Shown here: positions 1 through 7,724 of the stretch, one piece after another
How the letters are laid out: every line of letters starts with the position of its first letter
Position numbering within the stretch: position 1 is the stretch's first letter
NCBI GenBank assembly: GCA_004561775.1
Contig: SFUD01000018.1
Location: 1 to 8,519 of the forward strand
Direction of reading: 5' to 3'
Origin: a bacterium
Lineage (GTDB): Bacteria > Bacteroidota > Bacteroidia > Bacteroidales > UBA932
DNA length: 8,519 nt
Notes under the pieces: generated by a model
Databases searched by the model: none
The model's input: the letters and a program-made list of their open reading frames with translations, nothing else
What the model was told of the DNA's origin: nothing
Translations under genes and position numbers: made by a program

Positions 1-413
1 TACATTCTGAAGAGGTCGCCGGCAAAGATGGCAGCCTCGTCGCCGCCTGTGCCGCCCCTAATCTCAACAATGGCATCTTTTGAATCCTCAGGGTCTGCCG
101 GGATAAGCAGCAATCTTATCTCCTCCTCCATTACAGGCAATTTCTCTTCCAGAGATGCGAGTTCATCCTTTGCCATCTCCCTCAACTCATCGTCCTTCTC
201 ATTCTGCAGAATATCTTTGGCAGAGTTGTAATCCTCTACCATTTTCTGATATTTTGTGCCGGCCTTTACTACAGGTCCCAACTCTTTGTACTCCTTGTTC
301 AGTTGCACATATCTCTTCATATCTGCCATAACTGCAGGGTCTGCCAGTTGCTTTTGAATGTCGGCCAATTTATTGCTCAAACCTACTATCTTCTCTAAAA
401 TGCTGCTATCCAT
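1..413 (-). CDS. prfA: Peptide chain release factor 1 (RF1), N-terminal part, cut by window edge
   Basis: RF1 enters the ribosomal A site at UAA and UAG stop codons and triggers release of the finished peptide. The visible 137 codons begin [19 protein letters not shown] and stay open to the left edge, so the C-terminal two thirds, including the codon-recognition loop and the catalytic GGQ motif, lie outside the window. What is visible is the helical N-terminal domain, rich in Glu and Lys, followed at residues 118-137 by [20 protein letters not shown]. That stretch matches the conserved RF1 signature (usually [20 protein letters not shown]) and separates RF1 from RF2. The start is the ATG at 413-411, at the usual RF1 N-terminus. 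No Shine-Dalgarno sequence precedes it; the leader is A/T-rich. All five arginine codons in the visible part are AGA or AGG. It lies 76 bases downstream of the uvrA stop and has a promoter candidate in that gap. RF1 identity is near certain. Confidence 0.95.
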   Translation of the reverse strand, partial: [137 protein letters not shown]

Positions 414-489
414 AAATAGTGAAATACCTTATATAGTTCTCAAAACTGCAAATGTACGAATTATTAATGCTTCTCCCAAAACAAGATGG
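414..489. other. uvrA-prfA intergenic spacer, A/T-rich
   Basis: This 76-base gap is the longest non-coding stretch in the window. It holds the promoter candidate described separately. I saw no stem-loop followed by a T-run on the minus strand after the uvrA stop, so uvrA transcripts may read through into prfA. An AAGG on the minus strand (430-427) lies 13 bases before the prfA ATG, too far to serve as a normal ribosome binding site. Confidence 0.6.
449..480 (-). promoter_or_regulatory. Bacteroides-type sigma-ABfr promoter for prfA
   Basis: On the minus strand TTTG (480-477) is followed by a 20-base spacer and then TACATTTG (456-449). This fits the Bacteroidota primary-sigma consensus exactly: TTTG at about -33 and TAnnTTTG at about -7, separated by 19-21 bases. 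Transcription would start near position 442, leaving a leader of about 30 bases before the prfA ATG at 413. It sits in the only sizeable intergenic gap and points at the gene downstream. The match is seen directly; activity is inferred. Confidence 0.6.
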
Positions 490-3400
490 TTATTGCTGTG
501 ATGCCAGCGCTGCAGCTGTGTAGTTGTCGGGAAGCTTGGCAAGGTCTGCCACTTTGCCGGCAAAGACTACGCGGCCGCCTTGGTCTCCACCATCGGGACC
601 CATATCTATAATCCAGTCTGCAGAGCGCATAACTTCCACATTGTGCTCTACTACAACTACGCTGTTGCCCCGCTCTATGAGGGCGTTTATGGAGCTGATG
701 AGGTTCTTTATATCGTGCAGATGCAGTCCTGTGGTGGGCTCGTCAAAGATGAAGAGAGTGCCTCCTGTGCCATTCTCCTTTGAGAGGAACTGCGCAAGTT
801 TTACGCGCTGGCTCTCGCCTCCGCTGAGGGTGCTGCTGCTCTGCCCCAGCTTGAGGTAGCCAAGCCCCACCCTCTCCAATATCTGCAGGCTCCGGGCTAT
901 GCGGAGGGCAATTGCCTCTTCCCGATGGCTGAAGAACTCAATGGCCTCGCTTACGCTCATATCAAGCACATCGGAGATGTTTTTACCCTGATACCTTACC
1001 TCCAGCAGGTCCGATTTGAAGCGCTTGCCGCCACACTCTTCGCACACCATTGTAACATCTGCCATAAACTGCATAGGAATTGTTATGTAGCCGTCGCCAA
1101 GACATTGCGGACATCTGCCTCCATCTATGTTGAAGGAGAAACTTGAGGGCGTGTAGTTGTTCAGCTTTGCGTATGGTTGCTCGGAAAAGAGCCGGCGGAT
1201 GTCGTCATATATCTTAAGATATGTAACCGGATTGGACCTGGAGGACTTGCCAATGGGATTCTGGTCTACATACTCTACACCGCTAAGCAGTTTAAGGTCT
1301 CCTCCAAGTTCGCGGAATGCGCCCGGTTTATCTCCTACAATGTTGAAGTGCCTGCTGAGGGCAGGGTAGAGGATATCCGATACAAGTGAGGATTTGCCGG
1401 AACCGCTTACTCCCGTAATGACGGTGAGCACGCCCAGCGGAATTTTTACATCTATATCTTTAAGGTTGTGCTCCATACACCCCTTCAGCTCTATGCAGTT
1501 GCGCCAGCTGCGAACAGGATGCGCAGAGTGAAGTGCAGGCAGTGCCGCTGTTGGAAGTGCAGATGTCTGCGGCGCTGCTGGAAGTGCTGATGTCTGCGGC
1601 GCTGCTGCTGGAAGTGCAGATGCTGGCAGGGGAGTGCTGTTAAGCCGCTCAACCCCTTGCAGGTATCTTAGGGTGAGCGATTTGCCGTACTCTTTTGTGG
1701 AGAGCGCCGTGGCAATATCTCCCTGAAAGACCACCTCTCCTCCGTGTTGCCCGGCAAGAGGGCCAATATCTATAAGGTAGTCTGCATTGCGGATAATTTC
1801 AAGGTCGTGCTCCACAATAACCACAGTATTGCCAAGGTCTCTAAGCCTCTTCAGCACACCAATAAGTTGCAGAGTGTCGCGCGGGTGGAGACCTATGCTG
1901 GGCTCATCCAAGATGTAGAGCGAGCCTACAAGCGAACTCCCGATTGCGCTTACCAGATGAATGCGCTGACTCTCTCCGCCGGAGAGCCCCTTTATGCCTC
2001 TGTTAAGAGTAAGGTAGCCAAGCCCCACCTGGCAGATGCAGTTAAGCCTCAGCTTAAGCTCCTTGAGGGCCAGTCCTGCCACCTCCATCTCATAAGGTTC
2101 AAGATGAAGGGAATCCAAAAACTCCAGAAGGGAGGAGATGCTCATATTCATAAGCTGAGAGATATCTCTTCCCGATATCTTCACATACTTTGTCTCCCTC
2201 TTCAGCCTGCTCCCTTCGCACTCCGGGCAGACCGTGCGGCCCTGATATCGGGAGAGCATATATTTGTATTGTATCTTGTAGCGCTGCTTTTCCACCATCT
2301 TGAAGAATGGGGCAATGCCGGTAAAATGCTCTGTGCCCTCCCAGATAAGGCGCTTCTCCTCCTTTGAGAGCAGCAGGTAGGGCTTGTGGATGGAGATGTT
2401 GTACCTCTGCGCATTCATCACAAGCTCATCTTTAAAATGCGACATAACCTCGCCGCGCCAGCAGGCAATGGCCCCTTCGTAGATGGAGAGGGAGGCATTT
2501 GGGATGACAAGCCCCTCATCTATGCCCTCTATGCTGCCAAAACCGCCGCACCTTGGGCAGGCCCCCACGGGGCTGTTATAGCTGAACATCTGCTCGCTTG
2601 GCTCCTCAAAGAGAATGCCGTCCGCCTCAAACCTGTTGGAGAATTCGCGCAGCAGCGGAGTCTCTGAATCTGCGCTTTGGCTTCCCGATTCAACAACCTG
2701 CAGTCTGCCCTCTCCAAGCTCAAATGCGCTCTTGGCAGAGTCCTGCATTCTGCTCAGAAGGTCTGCAGAGAGAGTGCCCTGCTGCTGTGGCAGGTATCTG
2801 TCTATGAGGGCATAGAGGGAGTGCTGCTGCCACTGCTCCGGTTGGCGGAGAATCTCATCTATTCTTGCCACCAGAAGATTGCTTGCACTCTGCGCGGCGG
2901 TGCTGCCGATGCACTTCTGAGCGGCAGGGAGGGCAAGCACTCTGGAGTAGCCGGCCTGGTGCAGGTTGAGCAGGCGCTCTATGCGGGCATCGGGAGTATT
3001 TAACCCCGTATCTGCAGTAAGATAGAGCACCTTGGCTGTTATGCGGCTGCAGAGGTACTCCACAACATCCTTAACGCTCTCGCACTTCACCTCCACTCCG
3101 CTTACAGGGGAGTAGGTGCGGCCAATCTTTGCATAGAGCAGGCGCAGGTAGTCGTAGCACTCTGTTACAGTGCCAACGGTGGAGCGAGGATTTTTGGAGG
3201 TTACCTTCTGCTCTATGGCTATGGCAGGCGGAATACCTGTAATGCTCTCCGCAGCAGGCTTGCTCATTCTGCCAAGAAACTGCCTTGCAAAGGAGGAGAG
3301 GCTCTCTGCAAACCTTCTCTGCCCCTCCGCAAAGAGGGTGTCAAAAGCAAGAGAGGATTTTCCCGATCCCGATACACCTGTAATTACAACAAGCTTGCCG

Positions 3401-3501
3401 CGAGGAATGGTTACATCTATACCTTTAAGATTATTTGCTCTTGCTCCCTTTATGACTATTTCCCCGCTCTTCTTATCTGTTGCTCCGCTCTTCTGATTCA
3501 T
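490..3501 (-). CDS. uvrA: Excinuclease ABC subunit A (UvrA), damage-sensing ATPase
   Basis: UvrA dimers scan DNA for bulky lesions and load UvrB in nucleotide excision repair. The 1003-residue protein has two ABC ATPase halves of common ancestry. Half one has Walker A GVSGSGKSS at 42-50, signature LSGGESQR at 506-513 and Walker B YILDEP at 529-534. Half two has GVSGSGKSS at 697-705, LSGGESQR at 892-899 and FIFDEP at 917-922. The C-terminal zinc finger is complete (C797, C800, C820, C823). In the first half only one CxxC (C315, C318) remains at the zinc-module position; the partner pair is replaced by FEADGILFEE. A further CxxC is at 425-428. A Pro/Ala-rich tandem-repeat linker (about 621-664) joins the halves and helps make the protein longer than the usual 930-950 residues. 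I prefer the ATG at 3501, 8 bases after the RSH stop; a GTG at 3510 overlaps that stop (TAGTG) and would add three residues. Stop is TAA. Confidence 0.96.
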   Translation of the reverse strand: MNQKSGATDKKSGEIVIKGARANNLKGIDVTIPRGKLVVITGVSGSGKSSLAFDTLFAEGQRRFAESLSSFARQFLGRMSKPAAESITGIPPAIAIEQKVTSKNPRSTVGTVTECYDYLRLLYAKIGRTYSPVSGVEVKCESVKDVVEYLCSRITAKVLYLTADTGLNTPDARIERLLNLHQAGYSRVLALPAAQKCIGSTAAQSASNLLVARIDEILRQPEQWQQHSLYALIDRYLPQQQGTLSADLLSRMQDSAKSAFELGEGRLQVVESGSQSADSETPLLREFSNRFEADGILFEEPSEQMFSYNSPVGACPRCGGFGSIEGIDEGLVIPNASLSIYEGAIACWRGEVMSHFKDELVMNAQRYNISIHKPYLLLSKEEKRLIWEGTEHFTGIAPFFKMVEKQRYKIQYKYMLSRYQGRTVCPECEGSRLKRETKYVKISGRDISQLMNMSISSLLEFLDSLHLEPYEMEVAGLALKELKLRLNCICQVGLGYLTLNRGIKGLSGGESQRIHLVSAIGSSLVGSLYILDEPSIGLHPRDTLQLIGVLKRLRDLGNTVVIVEHDLEIIRNADYLIDIGPLAGQHGGEVVFQGDIATALSTKEYGKSLTLRYLQGVERLNSTPLPASALPAAAPQTSALPAAPQTSALPTAALPALHSAHPVRSWRNCIELKGCMEHNLKDIDVKIPLGVLTVITGVSGSGKSSLVSDILYPALSRHFNIVGDKPGAFRELGGDLKLLSGVEYVDQNPIGKSSRSNPVTYLKIYDDIRRLFSEQPYAKLNNYTPSSFSFNIDGGRCPQCLGDGYITIPMQFMADVTMVCEECGGKRFKSDLLEVRYQGKNISDVLDMSVSEAIEFFSHREEAIALRIARSLQILERVGLGYLKLGQSSSTLSGGESQRVKLAQFLSKENGTGGTLFIFDEPTTGLHLHDIKNLISSINALIERGNSVVVVEHNVEVMRSADWIIDMGPDGGDQGGRVVFAGKVADLAKLPDNYTAAALASQQ
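1530..1630. repeat. In-frame GC-rich tandem repeat (about 24-30 base units) inside uvrA
   Basis: Four imperfect direct repeats, read on the plus strand, each begin with gaagtgc. They lie at 1530-1553 (24 bases, most diverged), 1554-1580 (27), 1581-1610 (30) and 1611-1630 (partial). The two central copies differ by one base at gaagtgcAgatg/gaagtgcTgatg and by one extra ctg triplet. All unit lengths are multiples of three, so the uvrA frame is kept. In protein they read LPASA, LPAAAPQTSA, LPAAPQTSA and a decayed LPTA/ALPALHSA copy, forming the flexible link between the two ATPase halves. This is a minisatellite within a gene and could change length by slippage. Confidence 0.85.
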
Positions 3502-3509
3502 TGCAATCA

Positions 3510-5696
3510 CTACGACCTTAAAATATTTCTAACACCCTTAACCTTCTTTATCTCCTGCAATATCCTGTCAAGGTGAGAGTTGTTGCTAACGGTTATTCCA
3601 AGCATAAAGTTGAACTCGTTGCCCCTGTTTCTCTTCTCTATGGAGAAGGATCGCAGCAGGGCTCCCTGACCGGTTGCCGCCCCAATTATGGAGGCTCCAA
3701 GGCTCTCATCTGCCTCTGCAATAACTTTCAGAGTGGTCTGGAACTGGGTTGTGGTTGAGATTTGTCTCCATTTCACCTTCTGAGTTCTGTAGGGGTAACG
3801 CTCCAGAAGCCGGGCTGCATTGGGGCAACTCATCCTATGTATGGTAATGCCCTTGCTGGAGGTTACAAAGCCAAAGACATCATCTCCAAAGATGGGGTTG
3901 CAGCATTTGGCCATCTTAAACTCCACATTGTTCAACTTGTCGTTTATCACAAGATAATCTCCTGTAGAGGCGGTAATGCTCTTGCCCAGTCTGGATTGGC
4001 TCTCCTGCGCCTCCATCTGCTCCTTGGCCTGAGCCTCCTCTTTGCGCCTCTGGTTCTCTGCCTCGCGCTCATCCAGATAGCGCTTAATCTGAGAGGTATC
4101 CAGACTGCCGTCGTTAACGGCAATGAAGAGGTCTCCTATGGTCTTGTATTTGAAGGCCTTTGAGAGTTCGCTATAGAGTTCTTCGGAATAATCTATCTTC
4201 CAGTTTTTAAGTCTTCGCTCAATAATCTCCCTGCCTATGAGGCTCTTGCGCCCCTCCTCCTCTTTAAGCGCAGCTCGAATTCTGCTCCTGGCCCTTGAGG
4301 AGACAACAAAAGAGAGCCAGTCTGCAGAGACCTTCTGGTTCTTGTTGCGCATAATCTCTACCGTATCTCCAGAGGAGAGCACGGCTCTGATAGGGGAGAG
4401 TTTTCCATTAATCTTGGCGCCCGAGCACTTCAAACCAAGTTTGGAGTGAACATTAAAGGCAAAATCCAGAACGGTGGAGCCCTTTGGCAGCTGCTTCATC
4501 TCCCCGGCGGGAGTAAAGACCACAATCTCGTTAAGAAGATTATTGTCCAACTCCTTATAACCGTCGGCGGAGTTGTCGTTGAGCATCTCCCTTACATTCT
4601 TCAGCCAATCGTCAAAGCCAGCCTCTGCCTTTATGCCCTTATATCTCCAGTGGGAGGCATCTCCGCTCTCTGCAATAAGGTCCATACGCTCTGTCCTTAT
4701 CTGCACCTCTATTGCAACCCCCTCCTTGTTGTGAACGGTAATATGAAGGGATTGATAACCGTTAGGCTTCGGGGTGGTGAGCCAATCCCTCAATCTCTTT
4801 ATATCCGGCTCATACTCCCTTGTAACATAGGAATAGACATCCCAGCAGTAGTCCTGCTCCTTCTCAAGCGGGGCATCAATTATGAATCTTATGGCAAAGA
4901 GGTCATAGACCCCCTCAAATGGAATTCCCTGTTTAACCATCTTCTTCCAGATGGAGTAGGCGGTCTTGGTTCTGATTTTTAGCTTATAGGAATACTTCTC
5001 CTTAAGCACATTGTCCAGAGGTTTCACAAACTCCTCTGCCAGCCTCTCCCTCTCCTTTCGGGTGGCAAGAAGCTTGTTGGTAATGAGCCTGTAGTTCTCC
5101 GGGTCTGAATACTTGAAGTAGAGGTCCTCCATCTCGCTCTTTAGGTTATACATCCCCAATTTGTGGGCAAGCGGAATATAGAGTTTTATAGTCTCCATAT
5201 TCTTTCTGGCAATCTTCTCCTTTGCAAATATGTTGAGGTGTCTCATAACCTCCATTCTATCTGCAAGTTTAATGAGGGTTACCCTTGGGTCTTTGGAGTA
5301 GGAGACAATAAGTTTGCGGTAAACCTCCTCGTTAAGTTTTGTCTCTTTTATATCTATGCCGGAGATTTTGTTGAGCCCCTCCACCATTGTTACAATCTCT
5401 GTGCTGTAGCTCTTCCCGAACTCCTTTGCAAGAAAGGCGCTCATATCTTCGCGCTCCTGCTGCTGCATATATTTGGCGCGGGAGCCCTCGTGCAGAAAGA
5501 CTGCGGCAACGGCATCTGCCATAAGACCAATCTCATTTGAGACTATGTATGCCACATTTATGGGGTGAGTTATAAACGGCTCCCCATTCTCCCTCATCCT
5601 CCCGGCAAGTATATGCTCTGCGTACTCATACGCAGAGCGTATAAGTTTGCCCTCTTCGGGAGTAAATTTTGCTATAAAATCTTTAATGTCGCTCAT
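3510..5696 (-). CDS. Long RelA/SpoT homologue: (p)ppGpp synthetase with degenerate hydrolase domain
   Basis: RSH enzymes make the alarmone (p)ppGpp from ATP and GDP/GTP during starvation, and many also hydrolyse it. The 728-residue protein has the full long-RSH layout: HD hydrolase (about 20-155), synthetase (about 225-355), TGS (388-450), helical region, Cys-rich zinc-type domain (C598, C599, H620, C624) and ACT (about 650-728). The synthetase site looks intact: R242, K244, YDLFAIR with D265, NGYQSLH at 312-318, E330 in EVQIRT and H349. Its RxKD-type element reads RLRD (301-304), not the ExDD of E. coli RelA. The hydrolase keeps R35, H44, H69 and D146, but the HDxxED motif reads HEGSRA (69-74) and the Asn of DRLHN is V150, so hydrolysis is probably lost or weak. 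The ATG at 5696 lies 13 bases after the uvrB stop; an ATG at 5741 would overlap uvrB by 32 bases and add 15 unconserved-looking residues. Stop is TAG. Whether to name it relA or rel depends on paralogues elsewhere in the genome. Confidence 0.93.
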   Translation of the reverse strand: MSDIKDFIAKFTPEEGKLIRSAYEYAEHILAGRMRENGEPFITHPINVAYIVSNEIGLMADAVAAVFLHEGSRAKYMQQQEREDMSAFLAKEFGKSYSTEIVTMVEGLNKISGIDIKETKLNEEVYRKLIVSYSKDPRVTLIKLADRMEVMRHLNIFAKEKIARKNMETIKLYIPLAHKLGMYNLKSEMEDLYFKYSDPENYRLITNKLLATRKERERLAEEFVKPLDNVLKEKYSYKLKIRTKTAYSIWKKMVKQGIPFEGVYDLFAIRFIIDAPLEKEQDYCWDVYSYVTREYEPDIKRLRDWLTTPKPNGYQSLHITVHNKEGVAIEVQIRTERMDLIAESGDASHWRYKGIKAEAGFDDWLKNVREMLNDNSADGYKELDNNLLNEIVVFTPAGEMKQLPKGSTVLDFAFNVHSKLGLKCSGAKINGKLSPIRAVLSSGDTVEIMRNKNQKVSADWLSFVVSSRARSRIRAALKEEEGRKSLIGREIIERRLKNWKIDYSEELYSELSKAFKYKTIGDLFIAVNDGSLDTSQIKRYLDEREAENQRRKEEAQAKEQMEAQESQSRLGKSITASTGDYLVINDKLNNVEFKMAKCCNPIFGDDVFGFVTSSKGITIHRMSCPNAARLLERYPYRTQKVKWRQISTTTQFQTTLKVIAEADESLGASIIGAATGQGALLRSFSIEKRNRGNEFNFMLGITVSNNSHLDRILQEIKKVKGVRNILRS

Positions 5697-5709
5697 CTCT
5701 GCAAGATAA

Positions 5710-7704
5710 TCATTTTTTTGACAAAAGTTGCTTGAGGGCATTCATCTCATCTCTGTATTTTGCTGCAGATATGAAGTCAAGCTCTGCTGCGGCGCTCTCC
5801 ATAAGGCGTTTGGTGTAGGCAATGGATTTTTCCAGGTTGCCTCTATCCATATTGAGCAGAACAGGGTCTGCAAGGGGTGCGCTCTCCCCATCTCTCTGGC
5901 AGGAATAATCGCTGCGGTTAAGTATGTTATGAGAATTCTTTATAATCTGTGTAGGGGTTATGCCGTGCTCTTTGTTGTACTCCATCTGTTTCTGCCTCCT
6001 GCGGTTGGTCTCATCTATGGTGCTCTTCATAGAGTCGGTTATGGTGTCGGCATACATTATCACCTTACCGTTAAGGTTTCTTGCCGCCCTGCCTGCAGTC
6101 TGGATGAGCGCAGTGTGAGAGCGCAGAAAGCCCTCCTTGTCCGCATCCAGAATTGCCACCAGAGAGACCTGCGGCATATCCAACCCTTCGCGCAGCAGGT
6201 TGACTCCTATGAGAAGGTCGAATCTGCCAGCCTGAAAATCCTCAATTATCTCTATGCGCTCCATTGTATCCACATCTGAATGGATATACCTGCAACGCAC
6301 CCCCATCTTCTCCATAAATTTGTCCAGCTCCTCCGCCATTCGTTTGGTAAGGGTGGTTACAAGAACGCGCTCGTCCCTCTCTGCGCGCAGCTGAACCTCC
6401 TCCAGAAGGTCGTCCACCTCGCCCTTGATGGGCCTTACCTCAATAAGAGGGTCCAGTAGCCCGGTAGGACGCACCACCTGCTCTACAATCACACCCTCGG
6501 AGCGCTCAAGCTCGTAAGGGGCAGGGGTGGCGCTCACATATACGGTCTGGCCGGTAAGTGACTCAAACTCATCAAATTTAAGAGGCCTGTTATCTGCTGC
6601 TGCAGGGAGCCTGAAGCCATAATCTATCAGGGTCTCTTTGCGGCTGCGGTCTCCTCCGTACATTGCCCTTATCTGCGGTATGGTAACGTGGCTCTCATCT
6701 ATAAAGGTGACAAAGTCCTTTGGAAAGTAGTCTATAAGAGAGAAGGGGCGGGTGCCCGCCTCCCTGCCGTCAAAATATCGGGAGTAGTTCTCTATGCCCG
6801 GGCAATAGCCTATCTCCTTAATCATCTCCATATCGTACTCTGTGCGCTGGAGCAGGCGCTTTGCCTCCAGGTGCTTCTCTATGCTGTGCAGGTAGTTGCA
6901 GCGCTCTGTAAGGTCATCCTGAATCTTCTTTATTGCCAGTGCAGTGCGCTCCTTTGTGGTTACAAAGATCTTTGCAGGATAGATGCAGACCTCCTCCGGG
7001 TAGTCCAATACTGCTCCCGACAGGGCATCAAAGTATTGCAACTCCTCCACCTCGTCTCCAAAGAAGAGGATGCGGATGGCCATATCTCCCTGTGCCTGAT
7101 AGATATCCACACTCTCGCCCTTAACCCTGAAGGTGCCTCTCTTAAAGTCTACCTCCTCTCTGGAGTACATTGCCTCCACTAGCCTGTAGAGCAGTTTGGT
7201 GCGGCTGAGCAGATCGCCGCGCTTTACCTTTATGGTGTTGGCGTGGAAATCTTCCGGGTTGCCCACTCCGTAGAGGCAGGAGACGCTGGAGACCACTATT
7301 ACATCTCTTCTGCCGCTAAGCAGGGAGTTGGTGCAGTTGAGGCGGAGTTTGTCTATCTGGTCATTTATGCTAAGGTCCTTCTCTATGTAGGTATCTGTGT
7401 TGGGAAGGTAAGCCTCCGGCTGATAGTAGTCGTAGTAGGAGACAAAGTACTCCACCGCGTTGTTGGGGAAGAAGGCCTTGAACTCTCCGTAGAGCTGCGC
7501 CGCAAGAGTCTTGTTATGGCTAAGCACAAGAGCCGGCCTCTGCAGGTTCTGTATTACATTGGCCATTGTGAAGGTCTTGCCGGAGCCTGTAACACCCAGC
7601 AGGGTTATTGCATCTGTGCCGCTTTGTACGGCCTCTGTTATCTCCTTTATTGCCTGCGGCTGGTCTCCGGTAGGCTTAAAGGTGGAGGTGAGTTCAAAAT
7701 CCAT
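5710..7704 (-). CDS. uvrB: Excinuclease ABC subunit B (UvrB), helicase-like damage verification subunit
   Basis: UvrB is loaded by UvrA, verifies the lesion by threading a strand behind its beta-hairpin, and then recruits UvrC for incision. The 664-residue protein has the usual length and all expected parts: Walker A GVTGSGKT at 37-44, the aromatic beta-hairpin YYDYYQPEAYLP at 90-101, the DESH box at 336-339, SATPA at 391-395, and helicase motifs V and VI (LLREGLDMPQV at 503-513, QTAGRAARN at 535-543). A C-terminal UVR motif (about 624-660), which contacts UvrC and UvrA, closes it. Nothing is missing or broken. I chose the ATG at 7704 because it gives MDFELTSTFKPTGDQPQAI, the conserved UvrB N-terminus; the in-frame start three codons earlier is a TTG at 7713. 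The gene begins 20 bases after the amidase stop and ends (TGA, in a run of seven A) 13 bases before the RSH start, so it probably shares their mRNA. Confidence 0.97.
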   Translation of the reverse strand: MDFELTSTFKPTGDQPQAIKEITEAVQSGTDAITLLGVTGSGKTFTMANVIQNLQRPALVLSHNKTLAAQLYGEFKAFFPNNAVEYFVSYYDYYQPEAYLPNTDTYIEKDLSINDQIDKLRLNCTNSLLSGRRDVIVVSSVSCLYGVGNPEDFHANTIKVKRGDLLSRTKLLYRLVEAMYSREEVDFKRGTFRVKGESVDIYQAQGDMAIRILFFGDEVEELQYFDALSGAVLDYPEEVCIYPAKIFVTTKERTALAIKKIQDDLTERCNYLHSIEKHLEAKRLLQRTEYDMEMIKEIGYCPGIENYSRYFDGREAGTRPFSLIDYFPKDFVTFIDESHVTIPQIRAMYGGDRSRKETLIDYGFRLPAAADNRPLKFDEFESLTGQTVYVSATPAPYELERSEGVIVEQVVRPTGLLDPLIEVRPIKGEVDDLLEEVQLRAERDERVLVTTLTKRMAEELDKFMEKMGVRCRYIHSDVDTMERIEIIEDFQAGRFDLLIGVNLLREGLDMPQVSLVAILDADKEGFLRSHTALIQTAGRAARNLNGKVIMYADTITDSMKSTIDETNRRRQKQMEYNKEHGITPTQIIKNSHNILNRSDYSCQRDGESAPLADPVLLNMDRGNLEKSIAYTKRLMESAAAELDFISAAKYRDEMNALKQLLSKK

Positions 7705-7724
7705 TCCCGCCAATAATCAATCTT

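Noticed and set aside
28..231. Plus-strand Ser-rich open frame of 67 codons
   Set aside because: It is antisense to the conserved RF1 N-terminus; the Ser-rich composition comes from reading Glu/Arg-rich prfA codons in reverse.
414..489. Intrinsic terminator after uvrA
   Set aside because: No GC-rich stem followed by a T-run is visible on the minus strand.
1530..1630. CRISPR-like array
   Set aside because: The repeats abut with no unique spacers, vary in length by triplets and are translated within uvrA.
1744..2367. Plus-strand open frame of 207 codons opposite uvrA
   Set aside because: It lies wholly antisense to a conserved part of uvrA, has no recognisable domain, and its translation is an out-of-frame shadow. 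Similar long plus-strand frames at 4446-4982, 5728-6279, 6688-7182 and 7243-7716 are rejected for the same reason.
5690..5730. Promoter just before the RSH (TTTG near 5724, TATCTTG near 5706)
   Set aside because: Spacing is 13 bases, not 19-21, and the downstream box lacks one T of TAnnTTTG.
5697..5741. Longer RSH start at the ATG at 5741
   Set aside because: It would overlap the UvrB C-terminus by 32 bases, and the 15 extra residues look like another frame of uvrB. Not formally excluded.
7705..7713. TTG start for uvrB at 7713
   Set aside because: The ATG three codons later gives the conserved UvrB N-terminus.
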